DNA of 64,000 nt from Lophius americanus. Lineage: Eukaryota; Chordata; Actinopteri; Lophiiformes; Lophiidae. The notes beneath the pieces were generated by a model that was not told the origin of the DNA, ran no database searches, and saw only the letters and a program-made list of their open reading frames with translations. Shown here piece by piece: positions 57,275-64,000 of the stretch. The first letter of the stretch is position 1. Each line of letters starts with the position of its first letter. The stretch lies in assembly GCA_037951165.1 (NCBI GenBank), contig JBBDHG010000043.1:2788501-2852500 (forward strand). The letters are read 5' to 3'. The translations under genes and the position numbers were made by a program.

Positions 57275-57425
57275 CTGTAACCATTTATCTTCCCCAAGGC
57301 TGTGAGGGGTCTGGAGCCTGTCCCAGCTGACATACCTATATTTCATGTGATGGACTGTGGGAGGAAAATGCATTCTCCACACGCAAAAGCCCCGGAGGTG
57401 GCAGAGTCAGCGAAAAAGTGCACCA
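57275..57425 (-). repeat. SINE-like fragment, reverse orientation
   Basis: CCATTTTCTGTAACCATTTA, TCTTCCCCAAGGCTGTGAGG, GGTCTGGAGCCTGTCCCAGC and TGATGGACTGTGGGAGGAAA are the reverse complement of the repeat described at 56040-56352. Confidence 0.75.
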
Positions 57426-57429
57426 ACCG

Positions 57430-58620
57430 TGAATCTTCAATTAAAACAAAACTATATTTTCAACAGGGCAACCAAACATGGGGCAACCTCACCACAGCTT
57501 TGGTTATGATGTCTGTTATTACTAAAAGAAAAACACACGTCAAAGTTATAATACTTTTGGTATCGGGCTCTAAAATTCAGCTCACATCTCTACGGTACGA
57601 AATAACTGAGTATCTCATCTGAGGCACAGTCAAACACTTCGGAGGCAGGATAATCGTGTGCAGCAGGTAGCAACAAAATGTCCTTCGGTGATTGAGCAGA
57701 ACTGTTAGAAGTTTACAAACAAACATAAAACTAACTCATTCGAAAGATTTTTGGGTGTGTGTATTAGAGGAAAGTCATTCCACCCCCCGTCACGATCACC
57801 AAATGTTAATTAATCCTATTTTTTTTTTACCTAAAAAGCTAATGCTGCACTGTAATTATGCAGCCAAATTAATATCTTCATCATAAGTTAATTACATCCA
57901 CCACTTTAGAATGTTTGTCCGGAACATTAAAGGTACGTGGAAGGCAACGGAAAAGGAAAATGATCTCATCTCATGGCTTGATGTGGTTCGGCAGCGACCC
58001 AACAGTTATAACTACCTGTAGAGGCTTTGTGTCTTTGACTTATCTCAAAACAACTGTAAAACCCTGCGTCTTACACCGACTGTGTTGCACTATCGGCCAT
58101 CCAGCTGGGATTGTCGTCAAATGTCTCCATTTATCAATATCTAGTAGAAAACGCAGGCTTTTAGCCCTTTGATGAATAATGAATCAAGGCTGACATATTA
58201 GCGTTGCGGCGGGAACGTGGAGGGGCGTTTGGCGAGCGCAGCAGCTGCAGCCGCTGCAGTCTAATCTCCTCTCAGCACACGGGAATATTCTGAACGCGTC
58301 ACGATTTGAATCTAGTTATGATAGTAAGGTCCCGTCTTTCTATGTTATGAAAGACATAAGTCATTCATCATTCTGGATAGAAGAACGTTTCCAAAATCTG
58401 CTCACTGTAAACCTTGTTTATAGAACATGACTGAGTTTCGATACCTTCTGCTGATCTTTTATTTTGTAGTAAATGTTTTGTTGGTTATATTTCCTGGTTT
58501 ATTTTGAAGGTTTATATCCTTCCTTTGTTTTTTTCCCTGTGTTTTCTACTGCTTTGCCCCAGTTTTCGCACTTACACACCCGTAACCCTAAATTGTGCGT
58601 TCGCGCTAAGGGGTGCAAGA
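57430..58620. other. No recognised element
   Basis: Contains a short CpG-containing GC-rich segment (about 58200-58265, gcgttgcggcgggaacg and cagcagctgcagccgctgcag) that stands out from the AT-rich surroundings. No gene recognised. Confidence 0.4.
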
Positions 58621-58991
58621 CCGTCGTGTGTCCCAATTTTTCTAGATTTGTTTCCCAGAGATGCTCAGCTGCGCCACCATTGACCCACAATGCACCCTTC
58701 CCGCGAGGAAGAAACTTATATTTAAGTGTAAATTTAAATGATTTTGATCAGGAATTGACGTTCTTGAGGCCGCGGCTCGCCGTGTTCTTTTTCCAGCTTA
58801 ACTAACATTAGCTTAACCGTAACTAAATGATGTTTAGATGTTTAATATCAATATACATGACAGTTTTCACAAAAGTTCTCTTTTAGGGAGCGACCAGATG
58901 ACCTTTGATTTTATTAATTTCAGGCAGCGCCATATTTCGTCTCCAAGGCGATCCAAACGGAAGTGACTTAGGTACATGACGTATACAGACC

Positions 58992-59117
58992 TGTCCCAAT
59001 TCTACGCTTAAATGCTTCAGTCCCTGGAGCACTTATGCCCCTAAGTGCACATTTCCTCAACGTCACACAGTTGTGCACCTCGACGAAGACCTTAGGGCGT
59101 TGTAGGAGAATTGGGAC
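58992..59117. mobile_element. Candidate small inverted-repeat element
   Basis: TGTCCCAATTCT near the left edge (58992-59003) is the exact reverse complement of AGAATTGGGACA near the right edge (59106-59117). A related TGTCCCAATTTTT lies at about 58629. Inverted TGTCCCAATT ends are what I would expect of a small DNA transposon. No clear target-site duplication and no family assignment. Confidence 0.35.
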
Positions 59118-59129
59118 AAGGCATTAGTT

Positions 59130-61895
59130 TGTCTGTGTTCCAATTCTGCCTTTCCCTGTCTGTGTGTGATTGTGTGTGTATGTGTGAGTGTGTGTGAATC
59201 CTGTTTCCTGGAGTGTCCTCCCCGATCGTTGAACACATGATCACATGTCCCTAGATCTCACCTGTTCCCAATTGTCCTCGTTACTTTTTGGATTTATGTC
59301 TGTGTCTTCCTCGCTGTTTTGCCGGATTGTCTGGGTCACCTGCCGTCTGAGCTCCTACGCTGCCTCCGCCTGAATCCCTGTTTTGACTCCGTCCTGCTAT
59401 CTTGTGCTCCCTGTATCCAGTCTTTTAAGTAGTTTTGTTTCCCCATAGATTATTTGTTACTTTGTAATTGTGGAATATTATTTGCTATTTTCTTGTTTAC
59501 CTTAGGTTTTGGCTTGAAATCATTTTTTGCCTCTGGTTGAGAGGTGGAATGAATTCATCTTTAAAAAAAAAAAAGTTGCTTTGGGTTAGAGGAGAGCCAT
59601 TTCCTGTCTCTGTGCTATGTTTTTATGTTTTTGGTAGTGGGAGGGTACGGATTCAGACTCAAGACTAGAACCCGTCTGGCACAACCAGAGTTTTTGTTCT
59701 CTGTCGGTCACTAAGCAGCACCAGTGCAGAACATCACAAGTCATCTTATACCTTAAAAGTGATGCAACTTCTAAAATCTGCATCTGGACAAATAGAAGGA
59801 AATATTTTTGTTTTTTTTAAATCAACATTAAATTAGGCAGTGGTGGTAAAAAAAAAAATGAATGAATTAATTCACGTTGAAATGCAGTTACTTGTATAAA
59901 AATACAAGTAAAGAAGAAAAATACTGTACTTGCAGTGAAGTGTAAATGTGCAGGCGCTGATATGTACCGTCAAAAATTAACAGATAAAAATGTGTCCAAG
60001 GCCCCAAAGCCCCCGCTCAAAAAGTATTTAAGTCTTTTTCTTTCCCCTGCAGGGATTAATCAAGTTTGTATGTATTTATTTGTGCTGCTGTGGATAGAAC
60101 ATAACTTCTGTTCGAGGTGGGAGTAACGACTGTACCACTGTTTGAAATCACTGTTTTAAGTACAGTTTTCAGGCATTTGTAGTTTATATGGGTATTTATA
60201 TTTCTGACAACATTTCACTTTTACTTCCTGCACTTTAACACAATTATCGACTCTGTGTAGCTTCCAAACAGGCTCATTATTGTAGTTGATCATTTGTATT
60301 TAGCATTATTGTGTGCTTTTCCAACATCATGTCCTCCTAAATGGAGGGGACAGTCCCAGATAATATAGAAAAGTCCCTCCAGGAAGTTGCAGAATTGACA
60401 TGGATACTGCTATTTTTGGTGAAACTTGGAGAAAATTCAATGAATAAATTTCCATATTTGCAGAAGACTTGCCGTAATATTGACAAATTTGCAAGGTGAT
60501 AGAGAAAACTCAGGTATTGGACGAAGTTAGAGTCCATTAATAGCTTAGATCTTGACATCGCAATTTCCTGGAGTGACTGATGGAACAGATGATCCCTTGG
60601 TGTAGCCTTCAGTTTACATCAGGCATGAAAGACCAGACAAGATGACAGATGCAAAACGTGAAAGGAGAAATGTGACCGAGAAGAAAAGCTTTGTTTCCCT
60701 CTATTTATTTCATGCTGAAAACATTATGGCGGTCATAGAAGTAGAAATAAAATAACTCGGATATGGGCTAAAATAAAAGTCAAACTTTGTAGAACATGTA
60801 AAAGTAGCACAGACGGCTGAAAATTCTGCTTGCTACTCAGTGAAACTTTATCAGTTCAGAGTTGTTCGTCAGGGGTTTTATAAAATAGGCCATATGGCTC
60901 CCTGTTGCAGTCATGTCTCACTGTGGCCCTATGATGCATTTGCTTTTTTTTGTTGATCTGATAATTACTACCTGCCTGGAGCCAATTAATCTCATCCGAC
61001 TCTTTGGGTGTAGTGAACACAGATGGTTCATCATTGTGTCAGTTTGCTCTGCTACAGGCCACAAGGCACTACGATATGTGAGTGTGCTTACAATACCATT
61101 ACACGTGGGCAATATGAAGCGGCATCGCGATGTAAGCATGTGTCAGAGGAAGGGGTGGCCGGGTCAACTGATGTGTCAGTGCTTGACCAGTTCAAGGTCA
61201 GAGGGCGACTCCTGGAAGCCGAGGGAAATGTTCATTCGGAGGACTCAGCACAACTGTTGAGGAGGAAGAATCGAATAGATGGAGTTTGTCGTGAGGGAGG
61301 CCCTTAAAATAGCTGAGCATGACGGAGAGGTAGAGGGTGAGGAAAGAGGGAGAAAGTGAGCGGGATATTTTTTGAGAGACAGGCAAAACAAACAGAGGGA
61401 GGCATCTATCAGTTTCACAGATTCCAAAGAGAGTTTGAGTGGACGCCACGTGAATATAAATGCAAATAGGAGAACTGGTGAAAGGGAGCAAAAAGATGAC
61501 TGCTATAAATAGATGTAGGGAGAGATCAAGAGACAGAGAACCTGAGGAATAGACATTATTATTATCCAGGTGTTGTTAAATTTAAATAAAGTTTAATTTC
61601 AAAGAAAGACAACTGATAAATCATCAGGAATAACAGAGAAATCTGGCGGATGGGAAACTGCTGCCTTAAGCTGTGATCAGATGGGATACTGCTGGGAGGA
61701 TTGCTGGTATCAGACAGAGTAATGGCTGAAAGAATGCAGCGAGCTCGACATTCATATGCAAATATCTCATCAGCATAAGCAAAGCAATCTAATGTAGTAC
61801 AGGTGGTGATAGTTCTGAAAATCAAAATGAGAAAGGAGGTAAAGCTGAAGAAAGTTGAAGCTCCTTGACACAAATAATGTTCATAAAGACGGCTA
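59130..61895. other. No recognised gene or transposon
   Basis: Includes an imperfect GT tract at about 59159-59195 and a purine-rich tract at about 61318-61545. Overlapping plus and minus frames at 60913-61491 lack recognised domains. Confidence 0.4.
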
Positions 61896-61900
61896 TAAAA

Positions 61901-62748
61901 ACAAATCAGCCGCATCACAACCACCGACAGGGGAAGTAAGAATAACACTGTTTATCTCTTTAACATGGCGCCAGTTGGTGGGCGGGATATATTAGGCAGG
62001 AACTGAACATTTTGTCCCTGAAGTTCATGCGCGGGGTAAAATGGGCAAGCCTGAAGATCTAAAAGACAAACTGTAATGGCTAGACGACTGGGTCAGGGTA
62101 TGTCAGAAGCCTCAGTTCCTGTTGGGTGTCTGCATTGGTTAGTGCCTAGCAAAGCAGTGTAACAAAGGACAACTGACAAACCATGGACGCACACATCGTG
62201 CACCGACGATCCTGGGGAGTGAATGATAACCCATGTTGTCGGAACCCATAGAACAGCTGCTGCAGCACAAATTGCTGAAAAAAGTTTTAGCTGGTTCCGA
62301 TTGAAAGGTCTCAGAACACACAATGCATCACAAAGCTGTGTTGGCAGCAAAAGGGTGACCTAGAAAAAAATGTATGAAAGCAGACCCCCTTTAGACAAGC
62401 TGCACAGTTCAACACTATCCACAATGTCCCATAATTGTGTGGAATAATCTTTATTATTTAGTGATTTATCTACTCCTACAGTACAGGATTCATACAGGTC
62501 CAATAATTCTCATCATACCACTTCATTTTCTTCCTTTTTATTCTCCTATGCTTTTGCTGGTAAGTTCTTATTTGTAACGTATGTGGGCATGTTAGAATGT
62601 ATACATTTGTGGTGTGAGGGAAGTGTTCTAACATGTCAGTTTTAGGGTGTGCACCTGTTGAATTCTGTTGTATACTACACAATGATGGTAAAGGCATCTT
62701 GAAATTATTAGACAGGTAGTGTTAATGTTTTTGCTGATCTATGTTTAT
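61901..62748 (+). mobile_element. Tc1-like transposon remnant, interrupted
   Basis: The left end AATCAGCCGCATCACAACCA followed by CCGACAGG is a degraded terminal repeat. Internal phrases GGTGGGCGGGATATATTAGG, AAAATGGGCAAGCCTGAAGA, AATGGCTAGACGACTGGGTC and GCAGCACAAATTGCTGAAAA match the 5' half of the family. CATCACAAAGCTGTGTTGGC-type 3' coding sequence lies at about 62325-62350. The right terminus, CAGGTAGTGTTAATGTTTTT then GCTGATCTATGT, appears only at 62713-62748, about 360 bp later, so unrelated sequence (about 62366-62710) seems to separate them. Transposase core deleted. Confidence 0.8.
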
Positions 62749-62867
62749 GTACTGAGGTATTTGATTCAACCCATGACAATCCTGCTCAACTGTCTGGTTG
62801 AGCACTTGCTGAGTCTGTATGTCTTACTGAAATGTGTGCCACATGACTGAACCTGTTTATAGTATGA

Positions 62868-62935
62868 TCCAGTGGCAGCATGTAAATGCTAAAGAGTAAG
62901 GGGCCAAGGACGGTTCCCTGGGGGACACCACAGGC
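62868..62935 (-). pseudogene. L2/CR1-type reverse-transcriptase fragment
   Basis: The minus strand encodes CGVPQGTVLGPLLFSIYMLP followed by LDHTINRF, the RT motif block GVPQGS-LGPLLF-IY. It is a short isolated fragment about 120 bp from the right end of a Tc1 remnant and about 130 bp from the syngap1 exon at 63060. It differs at several positions from the 44.9-46.3 kb copy, so it is an independent insertion. Confidence 0.85.
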
Positions 62936-63059
62936 AAAAAAAAAATTTTTGCAAAGAACTTATTTTTTCAAAACTTCATTTCGTTCTAGAAGAAAAGATT
63001 TGGCCTTAATTAATACTCAATAAATAAGACACATAAGTGTTGAGAGGTTTTGTGCTCAC

Positions 63060-63165
63060 CCATCTCGGGGTGGTGCCGTCCCTCAACAGGAACGCTGACT
63101 GTCCGCCGCAGCAGCTTGTTCCTGTGAGACTCCGAGCGCCTCTCACGCATCAGCAAAGGGTGTAC
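63060..63165 (-). CDS. syngap1: syngap1 internal coding exon (N-terminal region, before the PH domain)
   Basis: SYNGAP1 is a postsynaptic-density GTPase-activating protein for Ras and Rap that limits signalling downstream of NMDA receptors. On the minus strand a pyrimidine-rich tract ending TTTGTGCAG precedes the exon, and the exon is followed by the donor GTGAGC. It is 106 nt, enters in phase 0 and leaves in phase 1. The translation begins VHPLLMRERRSESHRNKLLR and continues RTVSVPVEGRHHPEMG. This closely matches, from memory, the vertebrate SYNGAP1 segment with IHPLLIRDRRSES and NKLLRRTVSVPVEGR. I do not recall that segment in the paralogues DAB2IP and RASAL2, so SYNGAP1 is preferred over them. 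RRTVSV is a basic, serine-containing motif of the kind phosphorylated by basophilic kinases (inference). The exon's single leftover base G joins the AT that opens the exon at 10867 to make a Asp codon, preserving the frame. Upstream exons are outside the window. Fish often carry two syngap1 copies (a and b); I cannot tell which this is. Confidence 0.93.
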
Positions 63166-64000
63166 CTGCACAAACAGAAAACACAAGGTCGGCATACCAA
63201 CACAAAATCCTGAATTCTGCCCTCTGATGTTCTGAATAGAATGTGAAGTGCAAATGAAAACTTTTTATTTGTATCCGTACTGCATCTGAGGAATTGTTTT
63301 TCATTGTGGACAACTGGTTTCGGAAACAACAGCTGCAGCTAAATTAATCTTGGAGTAACTTGCTTTTTTTGGGGGAGAGGATGTTTTAAATTGTGAAATA
63401 GGGGTATAATATACACCAGCAAGGTTCCCAAAACATAGCAACAATTAGAAGCAACTGAGCAGCTTAAGAAAAATTACTTTTGAGGTTGATTTGGGGTCAG
63501 CTGGAACTCGACAGTTAGTTTAAAAGTTAAGTATAAGAAGATGAGCCACTTGAGCTGAAACCATCTCGTTTTCGAGGGGTCCTCAAAAACACAAATGTAA
63601 AACATAATAAAAGAAAACCAAAACATTAAAAACAAAAAGAACAAACCAGAACGTTCATACGTCACAAACTAGAGTTCGCCCCGCCGAGCTTCACCCCACC
63701 CACTGGCTCCCACTAAGATGTCCAAAAGCAAATATATGTACATATAGAAACACATCTACCCAAACAGATACGACTTACATAAAATACAACAGGATGTTTT
63801 AATATCCACACAGTTTCATAAGCAGGAGCAGGTTGTTCGAATATGATTAAGAAGAGATGATTTAAATGAAGAGAATGAAGTTAAAGATCCTGTTCCAGTC
63901 GGATGGTGCTTTAAATCTGACGTCCTCCGATTTCCCCGGAGATTCTGGGGGTATGCAAGAATAAAGATTCTGAGTGCCTATGATGAGCTGAACGGAGTAC
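63166..64000 (-). other. syngap1 intron upstream of the 63060-63165 exon
   Basis: Begins immediately 5' (minus strand) of the acceptor at 63166-63174. I searched it by eye for the preceding SYNGAP1 exon (the region around NPRFCIISGNQ) and did not find it. No repeat family was recognised, apart from a short match (about 63563-63585) to a phrase at 41305-41330. Confidence 0.6.

Larger units (their letters stand above)
10868..63059 (-). other. 52-kb syngap1 intron
   Basis: The exon at 63060 ends in phase 1 and the exon at 10867 starts with the two missing bases, and their peptides are adjacent in SYNGAP1. No constitutive coding exon is therefore required between them. The intron is filled with transposon remnants, microsatellites and AT-rich sequence, each listed separately. 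A cassette exon or alternative first exon inside it remains possible, most plausibly near 29.4-30.0 kb. Confidence 0.88.

Noticed and set aside
1..64000. A novel multi-gene system (defence island, biosynthetic cluster, endogenous virus)
   Set aside because: No clustered coding genes, no long terminal repeats with gag/pol/env-like coding, and no prokaryotic features. The window is explained as one vertebrate gene's introns with ordinary transposon debris.

Overview
This window looks like vertebrate, very probably teleost fish, nuclear DNA. It is AT-rich, with long non-coding stretches, many simple repeats, and decayed copies of transposon families that are abundant in fish: Tc1-like elements with ACACCGATCAGCC-type ends, L2-clade LINEs with ATT-repeat tails, and tRNA-related or SINE-like repeats. 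There is no bacterial-style gene packing. The species cannot be determined from the sequence alone.

The only functional protein-coding gene I can support is a fragment of the synaptic Ras/Rap GTPase-activating protein gene syngap1, on the minus strand. Three consecutive exons are present, in transcription order 63060-63165, 10776-10867 and 4519-4640. They have correct splice sites and compatible phases (0/1, 1/0, 0/2). Together they encode a stretch of the N-terminal region upstream of, or entering, the PH domain. Earlier exons lie to the right of the window and later ones (PH, C2, RasGAP, coiled coil) to the left. The window is therefore almost entirely intron, and one intron (10868-63059) is about 52 kb.

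Layout. 1-4518 is intron with purine-rich low-complexity DNA. 4641-10775 is intron with little recognisable. 10868-63059 is the giant intron. It holds seven Tc1-like remnants of one terminal-repeat family (about 15.1, 18.2, 18.9, 24.8, 39.1, 44.2 and 62.3 kb) and two Tc1/mariner transposase remnants of other lineages (about 22.7 and 50.5 kb). It also holds L2-like reverse-transcriptase fragments (about 42.0, 45.6 and 62.9 kb), several LINE 3' tails, SINE-like fragments, and a CpG-rich patch at 29.4-30.0 kb that may be an internal promoter or alternative first exon. Microsatellites include about 100 bp of (GT)n at 25.44 kb. Several perfect hairpins are not explained by recognised repeats.

I found no novel multi-gene system. 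The observations most worth checking are the CpG-rich internal patch, the cluster of three hairpins at 34.13-34.23 kb, the 25-bp-arm hairpin at 52.17 kb, the pre-miRNA-like hairpin at 22.43 kb, a two-copy unclassified repeat (23.6 and 42.3 kb), and a frameshifted coding-like tract at 34.7-35.2 kb.
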